Below the pieces are notes generated by a model. That model was not told the origin of the DNA and did not search any database. It was given only the letters and a program-made list of their open reading frames with translations. A program made the translations under genes and the position numbers. A DNA stretch of 38,465 bases from DAOSCP01 sp035379625 (lineage in GTDB: Bacteria > Bacteroidota > Ignavibacteria > Ignavibacteriales > DAOSCP01): the NCBI GenBank assembly GCA_035379625.1, contig DAOSVM010000024.1:1-38465 (forward strand), given 5' to 3'. Position 1 is the stretch's first letter, and each line of letters opens with the position of its first letter. Of this stretch, positions 1 through 8,606 are shown in pieces.

Positions 1-102
1 ATAGTATAAATAAAATTTTTTTTCATTTTTTATAATTCCTTTTTTACATAAAAAAAAATAATGTTTTTTCTATAATTATCAAATTAAATTTTGGGGCTAA
101 GA

Positions 103-540
103 ATGAAAAGAACCTTTATATTTTTAAATATTTTTTTTACACTAATAATTACAGGATGCTCTAATATAGTTGAAGTTAGTCATAACGTCAATGTCCCTTA
201 TGAAGCGATCCCGGAATTAGAAGTAAATACTTTAACTAAAATTACAGCAACTGCAACTAGAGGATATTTATTCCACTTTTTGCCAATGAGTGGGGACAAT
301 AATTACTTATATTATAATAGTTCGAATAATGACGACAATTCAGGATATGATAAAGTAAAAGCCGCAGCTAATTTTAATGCATTAAGGAAAGCTCCTGATG
401 CAGATTTAATCATATCACCTTCATATACAATTATAGTTGATAACTACTTTATTTTTTATAAAAAAGTAACCGTAACAGTTTCTGGATATCCAGCTAAAAT
501 TAAAGGTTTTAAGAATAGAAGCCAAATTACAAATTACTAA
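103..540 (+). CDS. Small predicted lipoprotein
   Basis: The 145-residue product starts with a basic N-terminus and hydrophobic stretch ending in a lipobox (IITGC, Cys19), so it is probably lipidated and membrane-anchored. I chose the ATG at 103; an in-frame TTG at 91 would add only four residues before the signal peptide. The body has no enzyme motif that I recognise. The C-terminal part (ADLIISPSY, then VTVTVSGYPAKIKGF) resembles a group of small Bacteroidota lipoproteins of unknown function; that assignment is from memory and tentative. It converges with the downstream minus-strand hydrolase gene and the two coding ends overlap by 14 bases, leaving no room for a terminator between them. A TATAAT hexamer at 71-76 could be a -10 element, but I see no well-spaced -35. 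Confidence 0.75.
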   Translation: MKRTFIFLNIFFTLIITGCSNIVEVSHNVNVPYEAIPELEVNTLTKITATATRGYLFHFLPMSGDNNYLYYNSSNNDDNSGYDKVKAAANFNALRKAPDADLIISPSYTIIVDNYFIFYKKVTVTVSGYPAKIKGFKNRSQITNY

Positions 541-1342
541 TAAAAGCATTAATAAATTGACTTAGAGTTTCAGCTTTTGTATTATGTAAATTGTGACAAG
601 CATTTTTAATGATTATATTTTGTGAATTTGGGAGTAATTGGCTCATTTCTTTGTGAATACCTTTAAATTTTTCATCTTCAGAGCCTGATAATAATAATGT
701 GGGGTATTCGATATTTGATAGTTTATCCCAAATTGGCAGCATTTTACCGGTGCTAAATTCTAATAATGTATTGATTAAACCAATTTTATTATTTTGATAT
801 TTTTGTGAGAGCAGTTTTTCGTATTTATTTTGTGGCATATCTTTTAAATCTTTGAATAAATCTTTTTCCATCCAAAGCTTGATAAAACTTTTAATTGAAT
901 TGTTCTTAATAAAATCAACAAGAATTAGGTCGTCGGAATATCTTTTCTCTCTTCCTTGTTCTTCTTTGATGCCAGGAGTGGAGCTTTCAATAATTAAAAA
1001 TTCCAATTTATTATGCACAGCAAAATTTAATGCAATTCTTCCGCCTAAAGAGTAACCATATAGTCCAAAATTTTTTATATTAAAAAAGTCGATTATAAAT
1101 TTTAAAATTTCCATATGGAATTCAAGACTATAGAATTGTGGATTTTCAGGTGCTGAACTTTTACCATGCCCAATTAAATCATAAGTGATTGGTAAAATAT
1201 TTTCATCGAGGTGTGGTAGCAAGTCATCCCAATCGTTTAGTGAACCGGTAAAGCCGTGTATAAAAATTATTGTTTTATTATATTTAGATTTATAAGGATA
1301 TACAACATTGATAGATATTTCGTCACTATATGAAATTAACAT
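527..1342 (-). CDS. menH: MenH-like alpha/beta hydrolase (SHCHC synthase)
   Basis: This 271-residue alpha/beta hydrolase most resembles MenH, 2-succinyl-6-hydroxy-2,4-cyclohexadiene-1-carboxylate synthase, which eliminates pyruvate from SEPHCHC in menaquinone synthesis in the cytoplasm. Visible features are the oxyanion-hole region IHGFTGSLNDW (28-38), the nucleophile elbow GYSLGGR with Ser98, the MenH-like ESSTPG segment (119-124) followed by an acidic/basic stretch, an acidic residue after GS (Glu222/Asp223), and catalytic His250 in ACHNLH. Length is normal for the family. No other men gene is in the window, so a different esterase role is possible. The start codon lies only 17 bases from the divergent start of the PLP enzyme at 1360. 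No clear Shine-Dalgarno sequence precedes it. Confidence 0.75.
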   Translation of the reverse strand: MLISYSDEISINVVYPYKSKYNKTIIFIHGFTGSLNDWDDLLPHLDENILPITYDLIGHGKSSAPENPQFYSLEFHMEILKFIIDFFNIKNFGLYGYSLGGRIALNFAVHNKLEFLIIESSTPGIKEEQGREKRYSDDLILVDFIKNNSIKSFIKLWMEKDLFKDLKDMPQNKYEKLLSQKYQNNKIGLINTLLEFSTGKMLPIWDKLSNIEYPTLLLSGSEDEKFKGIHKEMSQLLPNSQNIIIKNACHNLHNTKAETLSQFINAFISNL

Positions 1343-1359
1343 AATTTTAAGGGTTTGTT

Positions 1360-2427
1360 ATGGAAATAGTTAGACCAACTTTAGTAATTAATAAAAACAA
1401 ATGTATAAGAAATATAAAAAAAATCCAAAATAAAATTAAAAATACTAAAATAGTATTCCGACCACATTTTAAGACGCATCAATCGAAAACTGTTGGAGAA
1501 TTATATAGAGGGCTAGGAATTGATAAAATAACTGTATCATCTGTTGATATGGCAATTTATTTTTATAAAAATTATTGGGATGATATTACTATTGCATTTC
1601 CTTTTAACATATTAGAAATCAATAAAGTAAATAAAGAATTAAAACAATGTAAATTAAGTCTTATAGCTTCTGATATAGAAACTTTACTATATTTAAATGA
1701 GAATTTAGAATTTAAAGTGAATTTATATTTAGAATTAGATTTTGGTTTAAACCGATCAGGAATTAAAGCAGATGACTTTGCAAATATTGAAAAATTTATC
1801 AATAAAGCAAAAGAAAGTAAAAAGATTAATTTTATAGGTTTTTTAACGCATAATGGCGAAACTTACAATGTTAAAGGAATTGCAAATATTAAACATATTT
1901 ATGAAAAGACAATATTACAAATTAAAAAAATAAAAAAATATTTTGGTGATGAATATATATTTTCAATTGGTGATACACCAATAGTTTCTACTATCGAAGT
2001 TTTCGATGATGTAATTGATGAGATACGTCCCGGTAATTTTGTTTACTATGATTTAATGCAATATGAAATAGGCGTATGTAGCTTAGATGAAATTTCAAGT
2101 ATTGTTTATGCGCCAGTAGTATCAAAATATGATAAAGAAAGAAAAATAGTTTTGTATTGTGGCGCTGTTCATCTTTCAAAAGATTCTTTAGTAATAAACG
2201 GAAAAAATGTTTATGGAAGATTGGTTTTAGATGGTGATATCACATCAAATTATATTGAAAGAATATCTCAAGAGCATAGTATAGTAAATTGTGCTCAAAA
2301 TGATTTTAATAAATTAAAAATTGGCGATTTAGTTGGTATAATACCAATACATTCTTGTTTAACAGCAGATTTGTTAAAAGATCACACATATTTTGATGAT
2401 GGTGCAAAAATTGACGTTATGAGATAA
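1360..2427 (+). CDS. Fold-type III PLP enzyme (D-threonine aldolase / D-serine dehydratase-like)
   Basis: The 355-residue protein has the alanine-racemase-type N-terminal barrel and D-serine-dehydratase-like C-terminal domain of the metal-dependent D-threonine aldolase/DSD1 family. The motif FRPHFKTHQS (33-42) carries the presumed PLP lysine, Lys38. The C-terminal PIHSC motif (His331, Cys333) matches the residues that bind zinc in eukaryotic D-serine dehydratase. Family members cleave or dehydrate D-3-hydroxy amino acids; the exact substrate cannot be read from sequence. The segment AAG-GG upstream (about 1349-1353) may serve as ribosome binding site. The gene is divergent from menH with a 17-base gap, so its promoter must lie inside the menH coding start. 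It is followed after 43 bases by the RNase P RNA gene. Confidence 0.8.
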   Translation: MEIVRPTLVINKNKCIRNIKKIQNKIKNTKIVFRPHFKTHQSKTVGELYRGLGIDKITVSSVDMAIYFYKNYWDDITIAFPFNILEINKVNKELKQCKLSLIASDIETLLYLNENLEFKVNLYLELDFGLNRSGIKADDFANIEKFINKAKESKKINFIGFLTHNGETYNVKGIANIKHIYEKTILQIKKIKKYFGDEYIFSIGDTPIVSTIEVFDDVIDEIRPGNFVYYDLMQYEIGVCSLDEISSIVYAPVVSKYDKERKIVLYCGAVHLSKDSLVINGKNVYGRLVLDGDITSNYIERISQEHSIVNCAQNDFNKLKIGDLVGIIPIHSCLTADLLKDHTYFDDGAKIDVMR

Positions 2428-2470
2428 AAAATAAAGAAATATTTAAAAAAAAATATTATTTTTGTAAATT

Positions 2471-2843
2471 AGTAAGCTGAGAAGGCAATTGCTTTGTTTG
2501 AAATAAACAAAGAGGAAAGTCCGAACACCATAGAGCAGGCTGCCAGCTAACAGCTGGGGGTATGTGACGTAAGTTACATACTACAGAAAGTGCCACAGAA
2601 AATATACCGCCTTAAGAAATTAAGGTAAGGGTGAAAAGGCAGGGTAAGAGCCTACCGCACTATCAGTAATGATAGTGGCAGGGCAAACCTCAGTCGGTGC
2701 AAGATCAAGCAGGGGCTTGGATTTTTATCCACCAGGTTGCTCACTTGGCATTGCCCCGGGTAGATCGCTGGAGCATTCAGGTGACTGAATGCCAAGATAA
2801 ATAATTGCCTAGATACAGAATTCGGCTTATTACTCAGCTTACT
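2471..2843 (+). ncRNA. rnpB: RNase P RNA, bacterial type A
   Basis: This is the catalytic RNA of ribonuclease P, which removes 5' leaders from pre-tRNAs. The ends are set by a perfect 11-bp P1 helix: AGTAAGCTGAG (2471-2481) pairs with CTCAGCTTACT (2833-2843). Hallmarks appear in order: GAGGAAAGTCCG (2511-2522), ACAGAAA near 2583, GGTAAGGGTGAAAAGGC (about 2625-2641) with GGTAAGAGC...ACCGC, the specificity-domain segment AGTCGGTGCAAG (2691-2702), AGATAAATAATTGCC (about 2795-2809) and ACAGAATTCGGCTTA (about 2815-2829). The length of about 373 nt fits type A. A Bacteroidetes-like -7 element (TATTTTTG, 2457-2464) lies seven bases before the 5' end, but no matching upstream element is seen. recJ starts 22 bases downstream. 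Confidence 0.96.
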
Positions 2844-2864
2844 TCTTAAAATTTTAAGGAAATT

Positions 2865-4571
2865 ATGAAAAATATTGAATGGGTAACAAATAATACATTT
2901 AATGAAGATATTGTTAAACTTTTTATTAATGAACTTCGCTTACCTTCTGTTTTAGCCAAGATTCTGGTGCAAAGAGGTTTTACTGATGTTAATCAGGTAC
3001 GTAAATTTTTCCATCCAGATTTACAACATCTCTATGATCCTTTCTTGCTTGAAGGTATGGATGAAGCCGCAAAATTAATTATTTCAGAAATTACAAATAA
3101 TCATAAAATTTTAGTTTATGGCGATTATGATGTGGATGGAATTTGTGCTGCCGCAATTTTAAAGCTATTTTTCAGAAAACTTAATGCATTTGTCGATATT
3201 TATATTCCTAACCGCTTGGAAGAAGGTTATGGTGTTTCTAAAAATGGAATTGATTATGCTTTACAAAATAATTTTAGCTTAATTATTACAGTTGATTGTG
3301 GAATAACCGCAATTGAAGAAGTTGATTATGCTCGTTCCAAAGGTCTAAAAGTAATAATTTCTGATCACCATCAACCAAAAGATATTTTACCAAATGCTGA
3401 TGTTTTAATCAATCCAGTACTTCCTTATTCAAAATATCCTTTTAAATCATTGTCCGGGGCTGGTGTTGCTTTTAAGTTAATCCAGGCTATAGCAAAAAAA
3501 TTAGGTATGACAAATGATATTACTGAATATTTAGATTTGGTTGCTATTGCCACAGCGGCCGATATTGTACCATTAAATAATGAAAATAGAGTTTTAGTTC
3601 ACTATGGTCTTGAAAATATAAGAAATAATCCAAGGCCCGGCGTCAAAGCCATTTTAAATAAAGCCTCTATAAATTACGAAGAAATTTCTGTAACGAATAT
3701 TGTTTTTGCCATTGCACCCCGAATAAATGCTGTAGGTAGATTAGGCAATGCTTTACCATCTATTGATATTTTAACGTCGAATGATGAAGATTATGTTGTT
3801 ACTTTAGCCGAAGAGCTAAATCAAGGAAATTTACAAAGAAGGCAGCTCGATAAACAAATTATGGAAGAAGCCGTAAAAATTATTGAAGAAAATGAGTTAA
3901 ATAAAAATAATTATATTTTTGTGCTTCATAATGATAAATGGCATCAAGGGGTTAATGGAATTGTTGCTTCAAGATTGGTAGAAAAATATTATAAACCTGC
4001 AATTATGCTTTCAACAGTTGATGGTTTAGCTAAAGGCTCTGCAAGAAGTATCCCAGGTATTAACTTATTTGAATTATTTAAAACTTGTGAAGATTTATTA
4101 ACTGAATTCGGTGGACATGCTGCTGCAGCAGGAGTATCCTTGAAAATAGAAAATATTCCTTTACTTAATGAACGTTTAAACGAAATTTTAGCTTCAACTG
4201 TAAGTGAGGATGTCTTCGTAAAAAAAATAAATATTGATTCAATAATACAATTCAAGGATATTACCCCAAAATTCCTTAAATATTTGGATATGTTTGCCCC
4301 ATTTGGCCCATCTAATATGCGACCTGTATTTTTATGTGAAAATGTAAAATTTACAAAAATTAGATCAAATCCAAATAACCACTTTATAGCTTATTGTACT
4401 CAAGAAAATTGTAAAACAACTTTCGAAGCTACTGGTTATAGTTTAGCTGATAAGTTAACAATCGATAATCTTGATGCAACTTACGATATTGTCTTTTCAA
4501 TTGGTTATGTCACAAAGGATACTGTAGTAACACCGCAACTAAATATAAAAGATATAAGATTACATAAATAA
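2865..4571 (+). CDS. recJ: Single-stranded-DNA-specific 5'-3' exonuclease RecJ
   Basis: RecJ degrades single-stranded DNA 5' to 3' in recombination and repair, using Mn/Mg in a DHH active site in the cytoplasm. The 568-residue product has the family's usual length. Seen motifs are DYDVDG (87-92), VDCG (143-146), SDHH (166-169) followed by NADVLINP, the ATAADIVPL segment, and in the DHHA1 domain GGHAAAAG (416-423). The C-terminal 130 residues match the OB-fold region of RecJ. The ATG is preceded by AAGGA (2856-2860). It directly follows rnpB, 22 bases downstream, so it may be read by the same promoter. An imperfect inverted repeat follows the stop codon. Confidence 0.95.
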   Translation: MKNIEWVTNNTFNEDIVKLFINELRLPSVLAKILVQRGFTDVNQVRKFFHPDLQHLYDPFLLEGMDEAAKLIISEITNNHKILVYGDYDVDGICAAAILKLFFRKLNAFVDIYIPNRLEEGYGVSKNGIDYALQNNFSLIITVDCGITAIEEVDYARSKGLKVIISDHHQPKDILPNADVLINPVLPYSKYPFKSLSGAGVAFKLIQAIAKKLGMTNDITEYLDLVAIATAADIVPLNNENRVLVHYGLENIRNNPRPGVKAILNKASINYEEISVTNIVFAIAPRINAVGRLGNALPSIDILTSNDEDYVVTLAEELNQGNLQRRQLDKQIMEEAVKIIEENELNKNNYIFVLHNDKWHQGVNGIVASRLVEKYYKPAIMLSTVDGLAKGSARSIPGINLFELFKTCEDLLTEFGGHAAAAGVSLKIENIPLLNERLNEILASTVSEDVFVKKINIDSIIQFKDITPKFLKYLDMFAPFGPSNMRPVFLCENVKFTKIRSNPNNHFIAYCTQENCKTTFEATGYSLADKLTIDNLDATYDIVFSIGYVTKDTVVTPQLNIKDIRLHK

Positions 4572-4590
4572 ACTGGAAGTAATATTGCAC

Positions 4591-4628
4591 GACTTAATGT
4601 TATTTATATTTATGTGCAAAATATCATA
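4591..4628 (+). repeat. Inverted repeat downstream of recJ
   Basis: TTGCAC (starting about 4594) and GTGCAA (about 4615) are complementary six-base arms separated by a roughly 15-17-base AT-rich spacer, with further imperfect AT pairing outside. The structure lies between recJ and clpB. It could be a weak transcription terminator or an operator, but it lacks a clean T-run and the stem is short. Confidence 0.2.
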
Positions 4629-4656
4629 AAAATCTTAATAGTATTGTAACTTTTTT

Positions 4657-4673
4657 TTTGATTTTGAATCAAA
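4657..4673. promoter_or_regulatory. Palindrome upstream of clpB, possible operator
   Basis: TTTGATT-TTG-AATCAAA is a perfect 7-bp palindrome with a three-base centre, lying 25 bases before the clpB start and upstream of its GGAGG ribosome binding site. Its size and position are those of an operator for a dimeric regulator. It is not the CIRCE element (TTAGCACTC-N9-GAGTGCTAA) bound by HrcA. The regulator is unknown. Confidence 0.35.
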
Positions 4674-4698
4674 TGGGATAAAAAATTGGAGGTTTTTT

Positions 4699-7311
4699 AT
4701 GGCTTTGAGTATGGATAAATTCACAATAAAAGCACAAGAAATAATTCAGAACTCAATTGATATTGCAAAAGGTTATAATCATCAGACTTTAGAACCTGAG
4801 CATTTGTTCGCTGCTATGATGCAGGATGATGAAGGGATTGTTATTCAAGCATTAGGAAGAGCTGGGCTTAATACTAGAGTTTTGAAAATTAAAGTAGGTG
4901 AATTGTTACTGAAGTTACCTGCTGTACAGGGAAGTAATTATGATATACATCCATCACGTTATTTAATGAAAATTTTGGATGATGCTTTAAAAACATCTCA
5001 AAAGTTTGGTGACCAATTCGTTTCTTCTGAACATTTGTTAATAGCAATATTCGAAAATGATAATAGTGTTGCCAAATTGTTAAAAGAACAAGGCCTAAAT
5101 TCTAATGAGTTATTAAAGGTATTACAGCAAATTCGTGGTAATCAAACAATTACTAGCCAAACTGCTGAAGAAACATATCAATCGTTAAACAAATATGCTA
5201 GAAATTTAAATCAATTAGCAAAAGAAGGTAAGCTTGACCCTGTTATAGGTAGAGACGAAGAAATCAGAAGAGTAATCCAAGTATTATCAAGAAGAACAAA
5301 GAATAATCCAGTATTAATTGGTGAACCCGGTGTTGGTAAAACTGCAATTGCTGAAGGTATTGCTCATAGAATTATATCTGGTGATATTCCTGAAAATCTT
5401 AAAACTAAACAAATTTATGCTTTAGATTTAGGAGCGCTTGTTGCTGGTACTCAATATCGCGGTCAATTCGAAGAGAGATTAAAAGCTGTTATTAAAGAAG
5501 TACAAAATTCAAACGGAGAAATAATATTATTTATTGACGAAATTCACAACTTAGTCGGCGCAGGGAATGCTTCCGGGTCAATGGATGCTGCAAATATCCT
5601 AAAACCTGCTCTCGCACGCGGAGAATTACATTGTATCGGTGCTACAACATTGGATGAATATAGAAAATATATTGAAAAAGATCCAGCGCTTGAGCGCCGT
5701 TTCCAACCTGTTCTTGTTGATCAACCCGATGAAGATGATGCTATATCGATTTTGCGCGGCCTAAAAGAAAGATACGAGCTCCACCACGGTGTCAGAATTA
5801 CTGATGCTGCTATTGTTGCTGCTGTCCAACTATCTAATAGGTACATAACAGATAGGTTTTTACCTGATAAAGCTATAGATTTGATTGATGAAGCAGCTTC
5901 CAAATTACGTATTGAAATTGATTCTATGCCTGAAGAAATTGATATTCTCGAAAGAAAAATTAAACAATTAGAAATTGAAAAAGTTGCTTTGCAACGTGAG
6001 TCAGATGAAAATTCAACGAAAAGAATTAATGAAATTGATACAGAATTAGAAAATTTAAAGAAAACAAGAGATGATTTACATAACCATTGGAAATTAGAAA
6101 AAGAAACAATTTCTAAAATTAGACATATTAAATCTGAAATTGAAGAACTGAAATTAAGAGCTGAAGAAGCTGAAAGAAATCAAGACTTTAACCTTGTTGC
6201 TAAAATTCGATATGGCGACATAAATATTAAAACTAATGAATTAAACCAACTTACAAAACAACTTGAAGAAATCCAAAAAGATAAGAAAATGCTTAATGAA
6301 GAAGTAACCGCCGAAGATGTTGCTGAAGTTGTTGCTAAATGGACAAAAATTCCTGTCCAAAAAATGCTAGAATCTGAAAGAACTAAATTATTAAATATTG
6401 ACAAATATCTCAAAAAAAGAGTTGTTGGACAAGATGACGCCGTTGAGGCAATTTCTAATGCTATCAGAAGAGCTAGAGCTGGATTACAAGATCAAAATAG
6501 ACCTATTGGATCATTCATCTTTTTAGGTACAACAGGTGTCGGAAAAACTGAATTAGCAAAAGCATTAGCTGAATATCTATTTGATGATGAGCATAATATG
6601 ATTCGTATTGATATGTCTGAATATATGGAAAAATTCTCTGTAACTAGATTAATCGGTGCTCCTCCTGGATATGTGGGATACGAAGAAGGTGGCCAATTAA
6701 CTGAAGCAGTAAGACGAAAACCCTATTCTGTTGTTCTTTTGGATGAAATTGAAAAAGCCCATCCAGATGTATTCAATTTACTCTTACAAGTTTTAGAAGA
6801 TGGAAGATTAACCGATAGTCAAGGTAGAACTGTTAACTTCAAAAATACGATTATCATTATGACTTCTAATTTAGGTTCTCATATTATTCAAGATCAGCTA
6901 GATAACTTTAATGAAAATAATGAAAGTGAAATACTTGGAAAACTTAAACTACAAATGTTTGAATTACTACGAAAAACAATACGTCCCGAATTCTTAAATC
7001 GTATAGACGAAATCATTCTATTTAAACCATTAAATAAAAATAACTTAAGACAAATTGTAGATTTACAAATTAGTAAAGTTAGTGAGTTATTACAACAAAA
7101 GAACATTAAACTTGTTGTTTCTGATGAGGCAAAAGATTGGTTGGCGCAACTGGGCTATGATATACATTTTGGTGCAAGACCTTTAAAACGAACAATACAA
7201 AAATATTTAATTAATCCTTTAGCTGAAGAAATTTTGAAGGGGAACTTTGTAGCTAATGATATTGTTAAAGTTGATATCGACGATAGGGGAACAATTAAGT
7301 TCTCTAAATAA
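4699..7311 (+). CDS. clpB: ATP-dependent protein disaggregase ClpB
   Basis: ClpB is a hexameric AAA+ chaperone that extracts polypeptides from aggregates together with DnaK. The 870-residue protein is full length. The Clp N-domain is at about 1-150. NBD1 has Walker A GEPGVGKT (208-215) and Walker B ILFIDEIHNLVG. The long coiled-coil middle domain (about 405-530, rich in E/K/L) distinguishes ClpB from ClpA and ClpC. NBD2 has Walker A GTTGVGKT (610-617) and VVLLDEIEKAHPD, followed by the C-terminal D2-small domain ending in KFSK. A strong GGAGG (4688-4692) precedes the chosen ATG; Met5 is an alternative start that fits poorly with spacing. A palindrome at 4657-4673 suggests separate regulation. 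Confidence 0.97.
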   Translation: MALSMDKFTIKAQEIIQNSIDIAKGYNHQTLEPEHLFAAMMQDDEGIVIQALGRAGLNTRVLKIKVGELLLKLPAVQGSNYDIHPSRYLMKILDDALKTSQKFGDQFVSSEHLLIAIFENDNSVAKLLKEQGLNSNELLKVLQQIRGNQTITSQTAEETYQSLNKYARNLNQLAKEGKLDPVIGRDEEIRRVIQVLSRRTKNNPVLIGEPGVGKTAIAEGIAHRIISGDIPENLKTKQIYALDLGALVAGTQYRGQFEERLKAVIKEVQNSNGEIILFIDEIHNLVGAGNASGSMDAANILKPALARGELHCIGATTLDEYRKYIEKDPALERRFQPVLVDQPDEDDAISILRGLKERYELHHGVRITDAAIVAAVQLSNRYITDRFLPDKAIDLIDEAASKLRIEIDSMPEEIDILERKIKQLEIEKVALQRESDENSTKRINEIDTELENLKKTRDDLHNHWKLEKETISKIRHIKSEIEELKLRAEEAERNQDFNLVAKIRYGDINIKTNELNQLTKQLEEIQKDKKMLNEEVTAEDVAEVVAKWTKIPVQKMLESERTKLLNIDKYLKKRVVGQDDAVEAISNAIRRARAGLQDQNRPIGSFIFLGTTGVGKTELAKALAEYLFDDEHNMIRIDMSEYMEKFSVTRLIGAPPGYVGYEEGGQLTEAVRRKPYSVVLLDEIEKAHPDVFNLLLQVLEDGRLTDSQGRTVNFKNTIIIMTSNLGSHIIQDQLDNFNENNESEILGKLKLQMFELLRKTIRPEFLNRIDEIILFKPLNKNNLRQIVDLQISKVSELLQQKNIKLVVSDEAKDWLAQLGYDIHFGARPLKRTIQKYLINPLAEEILKGNFVANDIVKVDIDDRGTIKFSK

Positions 7312-7373
7312 TTTGAAAAATATTTGTAACAATTTTGTATATTTCAAATCTCATTAATTTTAAGGATTATGAA

Positions 7374-7985
7374 ATGGAAAACAAAAAAGAATATGAAAAA
7401 AAATTAAAAGAATTACAAAATTTACCAAAATGGAGACAATTTTATATGAAGTACAAAAGCCCAATTTATACGGTTTTATTTTTCGTAGTTGTAATTATAT
7501 TTTACTTTGTGAATAATAGCAACGCTAATGAAAATACAGAAGGCCAATTACCACCTGGTTATGAAATACAGGCACAAAAAAGCGTCAATTTCGAATTATA
7601 TTCATTAGATGGGAAGTTAGTTAAATTAAGTGATTACAAAGGAAAAGTTGTTCTAATCGATTTCTGGGCAACTTGGTGCCCACCTTGTAGAAAAAGTATT
7701 CCAGATTTAATCTCCTTAAAAAATGAATTAAAAGATAAACCTTTTGAAATCATCGGCATTTCTTTAGATAGAGAAACGAAAAAAGATGTTGTCCCATATG
7801 CCCAAAATGTTGGAATTAACTATCCTGTAGTATATTATAACAATCAAGTCATTGAAACATTCGGTGGCGTTGATGCTATCCCTACATTCTTCATTGTTGA
7901 TAAAAACGGTAAAGTGGTTGAAAAATACGTCGGTCTTACAGATAAATCTACTGTAAAAAACAGAATTTTAGAATTGATGAAATAA
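7374..7985 (+). CDS. Membrane-anchored thioredoxin-like protein (TlpA/ResA family)
   Basis: The 203-residue protein has a charged cytoplasmic N-terminus, one membrane segment (about 30-47) and an extracytoplasmic AhpC-TSA/Redoxin fold with the active site WATWCPPC (Cys102, Cys105). It also has the conserved DFWATWC context and a cis-proline segment DAIPTFF. Proteins of this TlpA/ResA type reduce apo-cytochrome c or other periplasmic thiols, or act as disulfide oxidoreductases; which applies here is not decidable. I chose the ATG at 7374 because AAGGA (7362-7366) lies seven bases upstream. The in-frame TTG at 7335 adds thirteen unconvincing residues. It follows clpB by 62 bases and may be co-transcribed. 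Confidence 0.85.
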   Translation: MENKKEYEKKLKELQNLPKWRQFYMKYKSPIYTVLFFVVVIIFYFVNNSNANENTEGQLPPGYEIQAQKSVNFELYSLDGKLVKLSDYKGKVVLIDFWATWCPPCRKSIPDLISLKNELKDKPFEIIGISLDRETKKDVVPYAQNVGINYPVVYYNNQVIETFGGVDAIPTFFIVDKNGKVVEKYVGLTDKSTVKNRILELMK

Positions 7986-8032
7986 ACATTATACTTCTGC
8001 TTAAAAACAAAAAACTTTTTCCATTGTTATTT

Positions 8033-8096
8033 AGCTCAGACGGTATAAGCATAAAGCCCGTGCGCTGCGCGCACGGGCCGGCTGACGCCATAAAAT
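8033..8096 (+). repeat. Dispersed hairpin repeat, copy 1
   Basis: A conserved arm (AGCTCAGACGGTATAAGC at 8033-8050, then ATAAA) is followed by a perfect 10-bp GC hairpin: GCCCGTGCGC (8056-8065), loop TGC, GCGCACGGGC (8069-8078). A small second hairpin follows, GGC-TGAC-GCC (8080-8089), and the copy ends ATAAAAT. It is the same module as copies at 15262, 20912 and 21578. It lies in the 309-base gene-free stretch 7986-8294 after the thioredoxin gene. The rest of that stretch is AT-rich, with only the promoter of the next gene visible. Confidence 0.85.
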
Positions 8097-8236
8097 CTTC
8101 AAAATAATCATTACATATAAACTTATTTCCTCCTTATTTAGCACTCACACACCTACATAAAAATATTATCAGTCATACAAAAAGTTTATTCTGAATCTAA
8201 AACTCAAATAAAATCATTCTACAACCAAAAATTTAC

Positions 8237-8264
8237 TTGATTTTATTCAAATATTTGTTATATT
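8237..8264 (+). promoter_or_regulatory. Predicted sigma70-type promoter with overlapping inverted repeat
   Basis: -35 TTGATT (8237-8242), 16-base spacer, -10 TATATT (8259-8264), reading towards the coiled-coil gene at 8295. The same two hexamers and spacing recur before the hybrid kinase. A 7-bp inverted repeat, GTTATAT (8257-8263) / ATATAAC (8269-8275), covers the -10 and could be an operator. Confidence 0.45.
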
Positions 8265-8294
8265 GCTTATATAACATTTAAAGGTATAAATAAT

Positions 8295-8528
8295 ATGGAC
8301 GAACAAAAAAAAGAAGAATTATTAAAACAAATTGAAATTGCTGAAAATACAATCGAACTCACTAAAAATAACATTTTTAACGTTAAAAAATCCTTAGAAA
8401 TATTAAGACAAGATGAATCAAAAAAAGAAATATATGAAGCTGCCAAACAACAAGTTGAAGAAGCTGAAGCTAAATTCTATGAACAAGTAGCAAAAATCGA
8501 AGAGTTGAAGAAGCAAATATCTCAATAA
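8295..8528 (+). CDS. Small all-alpha coiled-coil protein, unknown function
   Basis: The 77-residue, highly charged protein (rich in E, K, Q, I and L) shows heptad-like spacing over almost its whole length and no signal peptide, membrane segment or cysteine. It should form one or two long helices. I do not recognise the family. An AAGG (about 8281-8284) precedes the ATG, and a plausible promoter (TTGATT-N16-TATATT) sits upstream, which supports it being a real gene. It lies alone between the thioredoxin gene and the carotenoid operon, 78 bases before crtB. Confidence 0.7.
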   Translation: MDEQKKEELLKQIEIAENTIELTKNNIFNVKKSLEILRQDESKKEIYEAAKQQVEEAEAKFYEQVAKIEELKKQISQ

Positions 8529-8606
8529 TAACTTATCTTTTGTAATGGTTATGTAATATTTGAATCTTAGATATAAATTATTTGTTTCAATAATAAAAGG
8601 AGTTAT

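Noticed and set aside
852..1055. Plus-strand open frame opposite menH
   Set aside because: It is a shadow of the menH coding strand, with no ribosome binding site and no recognisable protein.
2471..2481. rnpB P1 arm GTAAGCTGAG as another copy of the dispersed repeat
   Set aside because: It shares only short GTAAGC/CTCAG words and is fully explained by pairing with the 3' end of the RNase P RNA.
8056..8078. Hairpin repeats simply as intrinsic terminators
   Set aside because: The stems are strong but are not followed by T-runs in the copies' orientation, the conserved single-stranded arm has no place in a terminator, and two copies sit behind separate good terminators.
8033..8096. Hairpin repeats as integron attC sites
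   Set aside because: There is no paired GTTRRRY/RYYYAAC core, no bulged-base pattern, no integrase and no gene-cassette array.
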